Positions 20,734-30,290 of a DNA stretch of 64,000 nt are shown here, piece after piece. The notes under the pieces were generated by a model. That model worked only from the letters and a program-made list of their open reading frames with translations, made no database searches and was not told the origin of the DNA. The position numbers and the translations under genes are program-made. The stretch's first letter is position 1. Each line of letters starts with the position of its first letter. The DNA comes from Serratia liquefaciens (GTDB lineage: Bacteria; Pseudomonadota; Gammaproteobacteria; Enterobacterales; Enterobacteriaceae), in the NCBI RefSeq assembly GCF_027594825.1, contig NZ_CP088930.1:3409019-3473018 (forward strand), written 5' to 3'.

Positions 20734-23442
20734 ATGAAACTGAAAAATATTCCCCGTCAGCTGTTGGGCATGCTCAGCCGCAATTTACCGCGCCGCTTGG
20801 TGCACCGCGATAGCCTGTTGGACAGCCTTGGCGGCAAAGCGCAAGGGTTGCCCGCCGGTTTGGCTCAGCAGCGAATGGAATGCGCCGCTGCCGAAGTCAC
20901 CGAGCTGTATCTGCGTTTTCACAGCCACCCGGAAGGTATCACCGCTCATGAGGCTGAGCGGGTGCGCGAACGCTGCGGCGAGAACGTCATCGACGATCAG
21001 CAAAAAGAAGCCTGGTGGCAGCACCTGTGGCACTGCTATCGCAACCCGTTCAACCTGCTGCTGACCGCACTCGGCATGATTTCTTATGCTACGGAAGATC
21101 TGACTGGCGCGCTGGTGATCGCACTGATGGTGGTGATCTCCACGTTGCTGAACTTCATTCAGGAGGCGCGATCCAATCGGGCGGCGGACGCGTTGAAGGC
21201 GATGGTCAGCAACACCGCCACGGTGATCCGCAGCGACGCATTGTCCGGTAAAAGCGAACACCTTGAACTGCCGATCTCTCAACTGGTGCCGGGTGACATC
21301 ATTAAGCTGGCGGCAGGGGATATGATCCCGGCGGATCTGCGCGTGTTGTCGGCCAAGGATCTGTTTATCAGCCAGGCGGCGTTGACCGGCGAGTCTCTGC
21401 CGGTAGAGAAAACCGCCGAGCAGCGTGAACAGGCAGAAGATCCGCTGGAGTGCCAAAACCTGTGCTTTATGGGCACCAACGTGGTCAGCGGTACCGCGCT
21501 GGCGATGGTGATCGGTACCGGCGGCGGCACCTACTTTGGCCAATTGGCACAGCGGGTTATCAGCCAGGATGAGCAACCGAACGCCTTCCAGACCGGCATC
21601 AGCAGGGTCAGCTGGCTGCTGATCCGCTTTATGCTGGTGATGACGCCGATCGTTTTGTTGATCAACGGCTACACCAAGGGGGATTGGTGGGAAGCGGCGC
21701 TGTTCGCGCTGTCGGTGGCGGTGGGGCTGACCCCGGAAATGCTGCCGATGATCGTCACTTCGACGCTGGCCAGAGGGGCGGTGAAACTCTCCAGGCAGAA
21801 AGTGATCGTCAAACGTCTGGATGCAATCCAAAACTTTGGTGCTATGGACGTTTTGTGTACCGATAAAACCGGTACCCTGACCCAGGATAAAATCGTGCTG
21901 GAGCGTCACACCGATGTGTTCGGTGCCGCCAGCGATCGGGTGCTGCATTACGCCTGGCTGAACAGCTTCTACCAGACCGGATTGAAAAACCTGCTCGACG
22001 TGGCGGTGCTGAGCTGCGCGGAGCAGAACCAACAGCCGGATGCGCTGCAGCATTACCGTAAGGTGGATGAGATCCCGTTTGATTTTGAACGGCGTCGTAT
22101 GTCGGTGGTGGTGGCCAAAGACGCGCAATATCACGAGCTGATCTGCAAGGGCGCGCTGGAGGAGATGCTGGCAATTTGCAGCCATGTGCGGCAGGAAGAT
22201 GAGGTGATCCCGCTCAGCGAGGCGCTGTTGGCGCGTATTCGGCGCATCACCGACGATCTCAACCAGCAAGGGCTGCGCGTAGTGGCGGTGGCCAACAAGA
22301 TCTTGCCGGCCCAGGCTCATGAATACAGCGTGGCCGACGAGTCGGATTTGATCCTCGAGGGCTACGTAGCCTTCCTCGATCCGCCTAAAGAGAGCACGGC
22401 GCCGGCGTTGGCGGCGCTGAAAAACAGCGGTGTCACGGTGAAGATCCTCACCGGTGACAATGAGCTGGTGGCGGCCAAGGTGTGCAAAGACGTCGGGCTG
22501 GCGGCGGATCATATATTGCGCGGCAGCGAAATCGAACAGATGAACGACGAACAGCTGGCGCAGGCCGCGGCGCGTACCACGGTGTTCGCCAAGCTGACGC
22601 CGCTGCACAAGGAACGCATCGTCAAGCTGCTGCGCCAGCAGGGCCACGTGGTCGGCTTTATGGGGGACGGCATCAACGATGCGCCCGCTCTGCGCGCCGC
22701 TGATATCGGTATTTCGGTGGATTCCGCCGTGGATATCGCCAAGGAAGCGGCGGACATCATCCTGCTGGAAAAAAGCCTGATGGTGCTGGAGCAGGGGGTT
22801 ATCGAGGGACGTCGTACTTTTGCCAATATGCTCAAGTACATCAAGATGACCGCCAGCTCCAATTTCGGCAACGTCTTCAGCGTGTTGATCGCCAGCGCTT
22901 TTTTGCCTTTCCTGCCGATGTTGCCGCTGCACCTGTTGATCCAGAACCTGATGTATGACATTTCACAGATCGCCATTCCGTTCGACAACGTCGACGACGA
23001 TCAGATTACTCAGCCGCAACGCTGGAACTCCGGCGATATTGGGCGCTTTATGGTGTTCTTCGGGCCGATCAGCTCGATCTTCGACGTGCTGACCTTCAGC
23101 CTGATGTGGTGGGTTTTCAAGGCCAATACGCCTGAAATGCAGACGCTGTTCCAGTCTGGCTGGTTCGTGGAAGGGTTGCTGTCGCAAACGCTGATTGTGC
23201 ATATGATCCGCACGCGCAAAATTCCGTTTATCCAGAGCCGTCCTTCATGGCCGCTGTGCATGATGACCCTGCTGGTCATCGTTACCGGCATCGGCCTGAC
23301 CTTCTCGCCGTTGGCCGGTTTCCTGCAGCTGCAGGCATTGCCGCTCGGCTATTTCCCTTGGCTGGTGTTGATCCTGACTGGCTATATGGTGCTGACCCAG
23401 TGCGTGAAAGGCTGGTTTGTGCGCCGTTACGGCTGGCAGTAA
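20734..23442 (+). CDS. mgtA: Magnesium-transporting P-type ATPase
   Basis: A 902-residue P3B-type ATPase of the inner membrane that imports Mg2+. Motifs: TGESLPVEK (actuator domain), DKTGTLTQD with the phosphorylated Asp, KGALEEML, FLDPPKES, KILTGDN, and GDGINDAPALRAADIGISV. Membrane segments flank these, with SLMWWVFKANTPEMQTLFQSGWF and YFPWLVLILTGYMVL near the end. The start at 20734 (MKLKNIPRQLL) follows GAGGTG and lines up with E. coli MgtA; an upstream in-frame ATG at 20653 lies in the leader. It is controlled by the PhoP box and mgtL leader. A hairpin follows at 23451. Confidence 0.96.
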   Translation: MKLKNIPRQLLGMLSRNLPRRLVHRDSLLDSLGGKAQGLPAGLAQQRMECAAAEVTELYLRFHSHPEGITAHEAERVRERCGENVIDDQQKEAWWQHLWHCYRNPFNLLLTALGMISYATEDLTGALVIALMVVISTLLNFIQEARSNRAADALKAMVSNTATVIRSDALSGKSEHLELPISQLVPGDIIKLAAGDMIPADLRVLSAKDLFISQAALTGESLPVEKTAEQREQAEDPLECQNLCFMGTNVVSGTALAMVIGTGGGTYFGQLAQRVISQDEQPNAFQTGISRVSWLLIRFMLVMTPIVLLINGYTKGDWWEAALFALSVAVGLTPEMLPMIVTSTLARGAVKLSRQKVIVKRLDAIQNFGAMDVLCTDKTGTLTQDKIVLERHTDVFGAASDRVLHYAWLNSFYQTGLKNLLDVAVLSCAEQNQQPDALQHYRKVDEIPFDFERRRMSVVVAKDAQYHELICKGALEEMLAICSHVRQEDEVIPLSEALLARIRRITDDLNQQGLRVVAVANKILPAQAHEYSVADESDLILEGYVAFLDPPKESTAPALAALKNSGVTVKILTGDNELVAAKVCKDVGLAADHILRGSEIEQMNDEQLAQAAARTTVFAKLTPLHKERIVKLLRQQGHVVGFMGDGINDAPALRAADIGISVDSAVDIAKEAADIILLEKSLMVLEQGVIEGRRTFANMLKYIKMTASSNFGNVFSVLIASAFLPFLPMLPLHLLIQNLMYDISQIAIPFDNVDDDQITQPQRWNSGDIGRFMVFFGPISSIFDVLTFSLMWWVFKANTPEMQTLFQSGWFVEGLLSQTLIVHMIRTRKIPFIQSRPSWPLCMMTLLVIVTGIGLTFSPLAGFLQLQALPLGYFPWLVLILTGYMVLTQCVKGWFVRRYGWQ

Positions 23443-23450
23443 CCGCTGCG

Positions 23451-23474
23451 CCCCTCTTTCGTCCGGAAGAGGGG
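23451..23474 (+). terminator. Hairpin after mgtA
   Basis: CCCCTCTTTC pairs with GAAGAGGGG around a short loop, nine bases after the mgtA stop. There is no strong T-run, so termination strength is uncertain. Confidence 0.55.
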
Positions 23475-23587
23475 CATCTGTGATCCAACCCGGCTTTTCA
23501 CCTTCGCCGTTGGACATCTGTCCTGTGCTCAGTCTTTATTTACAGCTTCGCTGTTTTTATTGATTTTTTTCCTCTGAGGAATTTCTG

Positions 23588-25981
23588 ATGCACCGACCCC
23601 TGCGTTATACGCTACTGGCTTCATCGTTATTGCTTTCCCTGGGCGCCCTGGCGCAGCCGGCCGGCGATCTGCCGCTGATGCCCTGGCCGCAGCAGGTTGA
23701 ACTGACTCAGCCGGCGGGCAAGCTGGTGCTGGATCACCGTTTGTCGATTAGCCTGCAGGGCGACGACCTGGGCGATGCCCTGCAGCGCTGGCGCCAACGT
23801 ATTGAGCTGCAAACCGGCTGGACCCTGGCGCCACAGGCAGAAAAAGTCACGGGCGTGGTCATTAAGGTGAATATCAAAGATAAGGTGGCGGCGCAGCCGC
23901 TGCCGGGGAGCGATGAAAGCTATAAATTGGCGGTGACGCCGCAGGGGGTAGCGCTGACAGCCAATACCCGTTTCGGCGCGTTGCGCGGCATGGAAACCCT
24001 GCTGCAATTGGTGCAGACCGACGGGCAGAACACTTTCCTGCCGTTGGTGAACATTACCGACGTACCGCGTTTCCCGTGGCGCGGCGTGCTGCTGGATTCG
24101 GCACGTCATTTCCTGCCATTGGCGGATATTCTGCGTCAGCTCGACGGCATGGCGGCGGCCAAACTCAACGTGTTTCACTGGCACCTGACCGACGATCAGG
24201 GCTGGCGCTTTGCTTCTGAGCGCTATCCTAAACTGCAGCAGCAGGCCAGCGACGGCCAGTTCTACACCCGCGAGCAGATGCAACAGGTCGTGGCCTACGC
24301 CACCGCGCGCGGTATTCGTGTGGTGCCGGAAATCGATCTGCCTGGGCATGCTTCCAGCATCGCCGTGGCCTACCCGGAGTTGATGAGCGCGCCTGGTCCG
24401 TATTCGATGGAGCGTAAATGGGGCGTGCACCTGCCGACGCTGGATCCGACCCGCGATGAAGTTTATCGGTTTGTTGACGTTATCATCGGTGAACTGGCAG
24501 CAATCTTCCCCGATCCCTATTTGCATATCGGTGGTGATGAGGTTGATGCCAGCCAGTGGAAGCAATCCAAAACCATTCAGGCCTTTATGCAGCAGCACTC
24601 GTTGGCGGACACCCATGCTCTGCAGGCCTATTTCAATCAGAAGCTGGAGAAAATCCTCGAGCAGCACCAGCGCCAGATGGTGGGGTGGGACGAGATCTAT
24701 CATCCGTCACTGCCGCGCAGCATTGTCATCCAGTCATGGCAAGGGCAGGACTCGCTCGGGGCCAGCGCACAGGACGGGTACCAGGGCATTTTGTCTACCG
24801 GCTTTTACCTCGATCAACCGCAAAGCGCCGCCTATCACTATCGCAATGAGATCCTGCCGCAGCCGCTGGGCGTCGACACTGAGGTGCAGCCGGATGAAAA
24901 GGCACAGAGCTGGCAGTTCAGCATGCCACGGCTGAAGGGCAGCGCGGTAGAAGGCAGTTTTACCCTGATAGAAGGCAAGCAGGGCTGGCGTGGTTTTATC
25001 GATTTCAACGGCAAATCTCGCCGTGCGCTGCACGATATCGTTTGGCGTTCCCCGCAGCAGGTGAGCTTCCGGCTCGACAGCTGGATGGGGGACACCCGCC
25101 CGGTGTTCACCCTGAGCCAGGATCAGCTCAGCGGCTATACGCTGGTGGGCAACGTGCGTTACCCAACCACCGGCAGCAAGCTTACGGCGATCCCGGTGGG
25201 CAAGATGCCGGTGGTGCCGGAGACGAAGCAGCAGGCCAATATTCTCGGCGGCGAGGCGGCGCTGTGGGCGGAAAACATCAGGGCGCCGATCCTCGATCTC
25301 AAACTCTGGCCGCGTGGGTTCGCGGTGGCGGAGCGCTTGTGGTCGGCGCAGGACGTGACCGATGAAAATAATATGTACCGCAGGCTGGCGGCAGTCGACG
25401 CCTGGTCGGTGGTATCGGTGGGGTTGCAACAGCATGCGGAAACCGCACGCGAGTTCACCCGGTTGGCAAACAGCGTGACGATAGCACCGCTGCAAATCCT
25501 GGCCGAAGCGGTGGAGCCCGGACAGTACTACACCCGACAGCATCTGAAATTCAAAGCCGGTAACTATCACCAGTTCGAACCGCTGAACCGTTTTGCCGAC
25601 TCACTGCCGGCGGAAAGCAACGCGGTGCGCGAGATGGGTATGCAGGTTGCGGCCTTGGTGAAGGACCGTAACGACCGGGCGGCAGCACAGGCGCTGCGCG
25701 AGCGTTTACAACGCTGGCAGCTCAATACCGCACCGGTAAAAACGGTGATTGCCGGTAACCGGGTGATGCAGGACCTGGCACCGGTGGCGCAGGATGTTGG
25801 CGCGCTGTCTACGCTGGGACTGATGCTGCTGGAGCGTTATCAACAGGGTAAACCGCTGAGCAAGCCAGAAGCGGCGCAAATACAGCAGCAACTGGACGCG
25901 GCGGCGCAGATACGGGACGAAGTGGTGATTGCGGCAGTCTATCCGCTGGAAGCGCTTCTGCGCGCCAGCGCTATCGAGTGA
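23588..25981 (+). CDS. Secreted or periplasmic beta-N-acetylhexosaminidase, GH20
   Basis: A 797-residue enzyme with an N-terminal signal peptide (LLASSLLLSLGALAQP). A GH20b domain (residues about 30-150) precedes the catalytic barrel: FPWRGVLLDSARHFLP, VFHWHLTDDQGWRF, PEIDLPGHASSI, and HIGGDEVDASQW with the adjacent Asp-Glu catalytic pair of substrate-assisted catalysis. ILGGEAALWAENI follows. It removes terminal GlcNAc/GalNAc, for instance from chitobiose or glycans. It is shorter than the classic Serratia chitobiase (about 885 residues) and is a different paralogue. It stands alone, with AGGA ahead of its ATG. Confidence 0.92.
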   Translation: MHRPLRYTLLASSLLLSLGALAQPAGDLPLMPWPQQVELTQPAGKLVLDHRLSISLQGDDLGDALQRWRQRIELQTGWTLAPQAEKVTGVVIKVNIKDKVAAQPLPGSDESYKLAVTPQGVALTANTRFGALRGMETLLQLVQTDGQNTFLPLVNITDVPRFPWRGVLLDSARHFLPLADILRQLDGMAAAKLNVFHWHLTDDQGWRFASERYPKLQQQASDGQFYTREQMQQVVAYATARGIRVVPEIDLPGHASSIAVAYPELMSAPGPYSMERKWGVHLPTLDPTRDEVYRFVDVIIGELAAIFPDPYLHIGGDEVDASQWKQSKTIQAFMQQHSLADTHALQAYFNQKLEKILEQHQRQMVGWDEIYHPSLPRSIVIQSWQGQDSLGASAQDGYQGILSTGFYLDQPQSAAYHYRNEILPQPLGVDTEVQPDEKAQSWQFSMPRLKGSAVEGSFTLIEGKQGWRGFIDFNGKSRRALHDIVWRSPQQVSFRLDSWMGDTRPVFTLSQDQLSGYTLVGNVRYPTTGSKLTAIPVGKMPVVPETKQQANILGGEAALWAENIRAPILDLKLWPRGFAVAERLWSAQDVTDENNMYRRLAAVDAWSVVSVGLQQHAETAREFTRLANSVTIAPLQILAEAVEPGQYYTRQHLKFKAGNYHQFEPLNRFADSLPAESNAVREMGMQVAALVKDRNDRAAAQALRERLQRWQLNTAPVKTVIAGNRVMQDLAPVAQDVGALSTLGLMLLERYQQGKPLSKPEAAQIQQQLDAAAQIRDEVVIAAVYPLEALLRASAIE

Positions 25982-26022
25982 GGTAAGCTCTGGGGTTCTG
26001 CACGCGTAGGGGCTCAGCATAT

Positions 26023-26047
26023 GTAGGGGCTCAGCATGCTGAGCCCT
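26023..26047. repeat. Intergenic palindrome (GTAGGGGC family)
   Basis: GTAGGGGCTCAGCATGCTGA and the following GCCCT form a near-perfect palindrome, preceded at 26006 by a truncated second copy (GTAGGGGCTCAGCAT). It lies between the convergent ends of the hexosaminidase and the Anbu gene and may act as a bidirectional terminator. Confidence 0.75.
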
Positions 26048-26052
26048 CAGAC

Positions 26053-26781
26053 CTACAGTTGCAACGGTGGCAACTGTTTGAAAATACTGACCAGCCCTTC
26101 GCCCCAGCCTTTACGGATGGCGCTAAAATGCGGGTGATCTTCGGTGATGCGGTACTGCTGCGCACTGCTAAAGCTGTCGCGTGGGTAGATCATCACGTCC
26201 AGCGGCAGGCCGACCGACAGGTTACTGCGCAGCGTAGAATCCAGAGAGATCAGCGCGCACTGCATCGCCTGTTCCAGCGGGGTGTCGTAGGTCAGTACCC
26301 GATCGATAATCGGTTTGCCGTATTTGCTTTCGCCAATCTGGAAATAGGGCGTATCGCGGGTGGCCTCGATAAAATTGCCCTGCGGGTAAATATGGAATAG
26401 CCGCATTTCTTCACCGCAGATCTGGCCGCCGAGCAGCAGGCTGCAGCTAAAGTCGGTCGTACTGCCGCTTTGCTGGGCTTCGCTGTCGCGTTGGATCACT
26501 TCCCGCACCGTTTCGCCCACCAGCGTGGCGGCTTCGTACATGCTCGGTGCGTTCAGCAGGTTCAGGCATTCGGGATCTTTGCTGCGGCGCTGCAACAGGC
26601 TGATGATGCTCTGGGTGGTCGCCAGGTTACCGGCGCTTTGCAACACCAGCATGCGCTCGCCGTCCTGCTGAAACACGTGCAGTTTGCGGAAGGTGGAAAT
26701 ATGGTCCACGCCGGCATTGGTGCGCGAATCTGAAGCAAAGACCAGCCCGGAAGACAAGCGCATGGCCACACAATAGGTCAT
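26053..26781 (-). CDS. Anbu-type proteasome-like peptidase
   Basis: A 242-residue protein starting MTYCVAMRLSSGLVFASDSRTNAGVDHISTFRKLHVF. This is the Ntn-hydrolase start with Thr2 as expected nucleophile after Met removal, plus the SDSRTNAG loop, as in the Anbu (bacterial proteasome homologue) family. The start at 26781 follows GAGGGA; a further upstream ATG (26796) would bury the Thr. It ends a four-gene leftward operon with a transglutaminase-like protein, an alpha-E protein and an ATP-grasp enzyme, the known Anbu gene neighbourhood. The substrate is unknown; the set has been proposed to make and break a peptide tag. Confidence 0.9.
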   Translation of the reverse strand: MTYCVAMRLSSGLVFASDSRTNAGVDHISTFRKLHVFQQDGERMLVLQSAGNLATTQSIISLLQRRSKDPECLNLLNAPSMYEAATLVGETVREVIQRDSEAQQSGSTTDFSCSLLLGGQICGEEMRLFHIYPQGNFIEATRDTPYFQIGESKYGKPIIDRVLTYDTPLEQAMQCALISLDSTLRSNLSVGLPLDVMIYPRDSFSSAQQYRITEDHPHFSAIRKGWGEGLVSIFKQLPPLQL

Positions 26782-26856
26782 ACCACAATCCCTCAAAACG
26801 ATACTGGCACGCCGCCAACCGCCAGCGTGCCGTAAACCCTGGTTTTCGGCAAGAGG

Positions 26857-27651
26857 CTACTGGCCGGTTGGCATCATCTGCACTTCGGCAATGGTCTGCA
26901 TGTTCTCGCAGCCGCCGCCGAGCCGCATCCCGCGTACCGGGCAGGCGTCGAGATAGTCGATGCCCACCGCCAGCTTAAGGTGTTGATTCGGCAGGCGGGT
27001 ATTGTTGGTGACGTCAAAGCTGTGCCAGCGGTCGTCGACCCAGGCTTCGGCCCAGGCGTGAGTGGCGACGTGGGCGGAATCCTCGCTGTAAAGATAGCCG
27101 CTGACATAGCGCGCCGGAATGTTCAGGCTGCGGCAACAGGCCAAAAATACGTGGGTATGATCCTGACAGACGCCGGTGCCGGTCGCGAATGCCTGGGCCG
27201 CGCTGTCGGTGACGCTGGTCGAGCCCGGGGTGTACGGCATTTTGAGCAACAGCTCGCCCATCAGATTTTCCAGCCCGTCCAGCACCGCCTGCGGTTGGTA
27301 GTAGCGCAGGGCGAAGGCCTGGATCGCGCTGTCGGGTTGGGTCAGCGGGCTGTGGCGCAGGAACACCAGCGGCGACAAGTGCCCCATCACCTGATCCTCT
27401 GTTCCATCTTCAATCTCCACCACGCCGTGGGCCTGAATGGTGATGGCCTGATGCGGGTGATCCAGCGTCAGCACGTGCAGCACGTTGCCGAAGGCATCGG
27501 TGGTACACACCGCATCTTCCGGCAGCGTCAACTGCCATGAAATGATGCGCTGGTGTTCCGAATCCTGCGGCGTCAGGCGCAGGTACTGAGTGCTGCGCTG
27601 CACCTGCTGGGCATAGGTGTAGTGGGTATTGTGCTCAATGTTCAGTTTCAT
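26857..27651 (-). CDS. Transglutaminase-like cysteine peptidase of the Anbu operon
   Basis: A 264-residue protein. An N-terminal beta domain (MKLNIEHNTHYTYAQQVQRSTQYLRLTPQ) precedes a transglutaminase core with the catalytic Cys in GTGVCQDHTHVFLACCRSLNIPARYVSGYL, His in ATHAWAEAWV and Asp in SFDVTNN. These are the PF08379/PF01841 features. Its start overlaps the alpha-E gene by four bases (ATGA). It is probably a peptidase or amide-forming enzyme working with the other three operon members. Confidence 0.9.
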   Translation of the reverse strand: MKLNIEHNTHYTYAQQVQRSTQYLRLTPQDSEHQRIISWQLTLPEDAVCTTDAFGNVLHVLTLDHPHQAITIQAHGVVEIEDGTEDQVMGHLSPLVFLRHSPLTQPDSAIQAFALRYYQPQAVLDGLENLMGELLLKMPYTPGSTSVTDSAAQAFATGTGVCQDHTHVFLACCRSLNIPARYVSGYLYSEDSAHVATHAWAEAWVDDRWHSFDVTNNTRLPNQHLKLAVGIDYLDACPVRGMRLGGGCENMQTIAEVQMMPTGQ

Positions 27652-28577
27652 TGCGCCTCCAGATAAGTGTGATGGATGCTCTCCGCGATGCCGCCAATCT
27701 GGCCGAGAAACGCGTCCAGCCAGTCGTTCAGCCCGACCTTGTTCAGGTCTTTCATACTGCTAAAGCGCAGCTCGGCGTGCAGCGTATGCGCCAGCCGGCG
27801 CGGCTGATTGGCACTGTTGCCGCCAATTTGCTCCAGCTGCTGCACCATATCGCCGACGCAGGCCAGCAGGGAGCGGGGGATTTCATTACGCAGGATCATC
27901 AGTTCGGCGATGGTGTCCCGACTGAGCTGCTGCTTGTAGATGCTGTGGTAGGCTTCGCGTGCGCTCACTGCCCGCAACAGCGTGTCCATGCGGTAATACT
28001 CGCGCACCGGATCGCCGTCGCTGTCCATCAGTGAGTTCTTGACCCCTAACAGACGGGCAGTGCCGTCAGCACGCTCCAGCAGGGTGCCGAGGCGGATAAA
28101 GCACATGGCGTCGCTGCGCAGCAAGGTGCCGAACATCGCGCCGCGAAACAGGTGAGAACGTTCCTTCACCCAGTCGAAAAAGCCATCCGCGCCCACTGAC
28201 CCTATGCCCTGACGGCGGATCAGCTTCATTTCGATCCAGGTGGCGTTGATGCATTCCCAGACCTCGGAAGACAGGCTGCCGCGCACCGCATGGGCGTTGT
28301 TCCAGCCCATCTGCAGACAGCTGTAAATGCTGCTGTGGTTGCGGCTGTCGAGCGCAAAAAAGCTCACCAGATTGGCCATCGTCAGGTCGGGGTAGGCGGC
28401 GGCATACAGCTGCCCGGTACTGGTCAGATTGAGCGGTACCTGCAGATCCTGATCCTCGCTGTCGCGGATCGGCATCATCGACAGCTTGTTGGTGACGTCG
28501 AGCACCCGGGCGATGCTTTCCGCCCGCTCCAGGTAGCGGGCCATCCAATAGAGTTCACTGGCAGTTCGGCTCAGCAT
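27648..28577 (-). CDS. Alpha-E domain protein of the Anbu operon
   Basis: A 309-residue, mostly helical protein starting MLSRTASELYWMARYLERAESIARVLDV, the signature of the alpha-E family (PF04168, conserved E and R residues in the first helices). No enzymatic motif is visible. The gene overlaps both neighbours (28571-28577 and 27648-27651), so its translation is coupled to theirs. Its conserved partnership with ATP-grasp and transglutaminase-like genes suggests a role in the same peptide-linking system. Confidence 0.9.
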   Translation of the reverse strand: MLSRTASELYWMARYLERAESIARVLDVTNKLSMMPIRDSEDQDLQVPLNLTSTGQLYAAAYPDLTMANLVSFFALDSRNHSSIYSCLQMGWNNAHAVRGSLSSEVWECINATWIEMKLIRRQGIGSVGADGFFDWVKERSHLFRGAMFGTLLRSDAMCFIRLGTLLERADGTARLLGVKNSLMDSDGDPVREYYRMDTLLRAVSAREAYHSIYKQQLSRDTIAELMILRNEIPRSLLACVGDMVQQLEQIGGNSANQPRRLAHTLHAELRFSSMKDLNKVGLNDWLDAFLGQIGGIAESIHHTYLEAQ

Positions 28578-30007
28578 GCGTCGTCCTCCAACACCCAGGT
28601 ATCCTTGGTTCCCCCGCCTTGCGACGAGTTGACCACCAGCGAGCCTTGCGCCAGCGCCACGCGCGTCAGGCCGCCGGGCACCAGGCGGATTTCCGCGCCG
28701 CTGAGGGCGAACGGCCGCAAATCGATATGTCGCGGCGCCAGGCCGTCGTTGACGAAGGTCGGGCAGGTCGACAGCGCCAGCGTGTTTTGCGCAATGTAGT
28801 TATGCGGCTTGGCCAGCAGCAGGCTGCGGAAGTGAGCGATTTGGTCCCTGGTCGCCGCCGGGCCGATGAGCATGCCGTAGCCGCCGGCGCCGTGCACCTC
28901 CTTCACCACCATCTGTTCCAGGTTCGCCAGCACGTACGACAGTTCATTCTTGTGGCGGCATTGCCAGGTAGGCACGTTATTTAGGATCGGCTCTTCCTGC
29001 AGGTAGAAACGCACCATGTCCGGCACGTACGGATAAATTGACTTGTCGTCGGCCACGCCGGTGCCGATGGCGTTGGCCAGCACCACGTTGCCGGCACGGT
29101 ATACCGACAGCAGCCCCGGCACGCCGAGCATCGAATCCGGACGGAACGCCAGCGGATCGAGGAAGGCGTCGTCCACCCGGCGGTAGATCACATCCACCTT
29201 GCAAGGCCCGGCGGTGGTGCGCATAAAGACCGCCCCGTCCTTGACGAACAGATCGGCGCTTTCCACCAGTTCAACTCCCATCTGCTGCGCCAGGAAGCTG
29301 TGTTCGAAGTAGGCGCTGTTGAAGCGGCCCGGCGTCAGCACCACCACGGTAGGATCGTTAATCGGCGAGCTTTCACGCAGGGTTTGCAGCAGGTGCGACG
29401 GGTAGCGCTCCACCGGCGCGATGCGTTGCTGAGCGAACAACTCCGGGTACAGGCGCATCATCATTTTGCGGTTTTCCAGCATATAGGAAACGCCGGACGG
29501 GGTGCGCAGGTTGTCTTCCAGCACGTAATACTGGCCGTCACCGTTGCGCACCATATCCACGCCGACAATGTGCGCGTAAATATTGCGGTGCAGATCGACC
29601 CCTTGCATGCAGGGTTGATATTGGTCGTTGGCCAGCACCTGCTCCGCCGGAATGATCCCGGCTTTCAGAATGTGTTGTTGATGGTAAATATCGTGCAGAA
29701 AGGCGTTAAGCGCCTGGACACGCTGGCGGATACCGCGATCGAGCATCGCCCATTCGCCGGCGGGTATGATGCGCGGTACGCTGTCGAACGGAATCAAACG
29801 CTCAGCGCCGTCATCCTCGCCATAAACGTTAAAGGTAATTCCCACCCGGTGAAACAGCAGTGCAGCCTCTTCCCTCTTGCGTTGAACGGCCTTTTGGTCA
29901 GCCTGTTGCAGCCAATGCCAGTAAGCCTCGTAGTGACCCCGGTGCTTACCCTCAGCCAGAAGCATCTCATCAAAAAACGGTGAAGCAGACAGATCGATAT
30001 TTAGCAT
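28571..30007 (-). CDS. Circularly permuted ATP-grasp enzyme of the Anbu operon
   Basis: A 478-residue protein starting MLNIDLSASPFFDEMLLAEG. It shows family motifs GVSYMLENRKMMMRLYPELF, VVVLTPGRFNSAYFEHSFLAQQMGVELVESADLFV, VKEVHGAGGYGMLIGP and a C-terminal ALSGAEIRLVPGGLTRVAL with SSQGGGTKDTWVL. These fit the circularly permuted ATP-grasp family (PF04174/PF14403), predicted to form peptide bonds. The ATG at 30007 was chosen for GAGG five bases ahead. First gene of the operon; the promoter should lie in the 283-base gap 30008-30290, where I see no further gene. Confidence 0.9.
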   Translation of the reverse strand: MLNIDLSASPFFDEMLLAEGKHRGHYEAYWHWLQQADQKAVQRKREEAALLFHRVGITFNVYGEDDGAERLIPFDSVPRIIPAGEWAMLDRGIRQRVQALNAFLHDIYHQQHILKAGIIPAEQVLANDQYQPCMQGVDLHRNIYAHIVGVDMVRNGDGQYYVLEDNLRTPSGVSYMLENRKMMMRLYPELFAQQRIAPVERYPSHLLQTLRESSPINDPTVVVLTPGRFNSAYFEHSFLAQQMGVELVESADLFVKDGAVFMRTTAGPCKVDVIYRRVDDAFLDPLAFRPDSMLGVPGLLSVYRAGNVVLANAIGTGVADDKSIYPYVPDMVRFYLQEEPILNNVPTWQCRHKNELSYVLANLEQMVVKEVHGAGGYGMLIGPAATRDQIAHFRSLLLAKPHNYIAQNTLALSTCPTFVNDGLAPRHIDLRPFALSGAEIRLVPGGLTRVALAQGSLVVNSSQGGGTKDTWVLEDDAC

Positions 30008-30290
30008 CATCACCTCGTCGACATTGCAGGCTGTATACAGAACCAGCATAAAATGTGCCAAGGTGATAAAGGGGCGAAAATGGCGCGAAATGGCGTGTTT
30101 TAGAGAGGGGAAAGCACGCTTAAGGTGCATTCTCAGCCAGGGGTTGCTTTAAAAAAGGGCAACTCTGCGGAGTGTGCCTCAGTAACAAAATACGGGGATT
30201 GTTTCTTTAGCGAAGGCATAAAAAGATAGGTGGAAAACCGAGAGAATATATCTAACGGATTAATTTTTAAAAGCATTCAAAGGAATGATA

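Noticed and set aside
20785-22932. Long open frame on the minus strand opposite mgtA
   Set aside because: Its protein is rich in His, Gln and Arg, as expected from reading GC-rich coding DNA backwards, and mgtA is certain.
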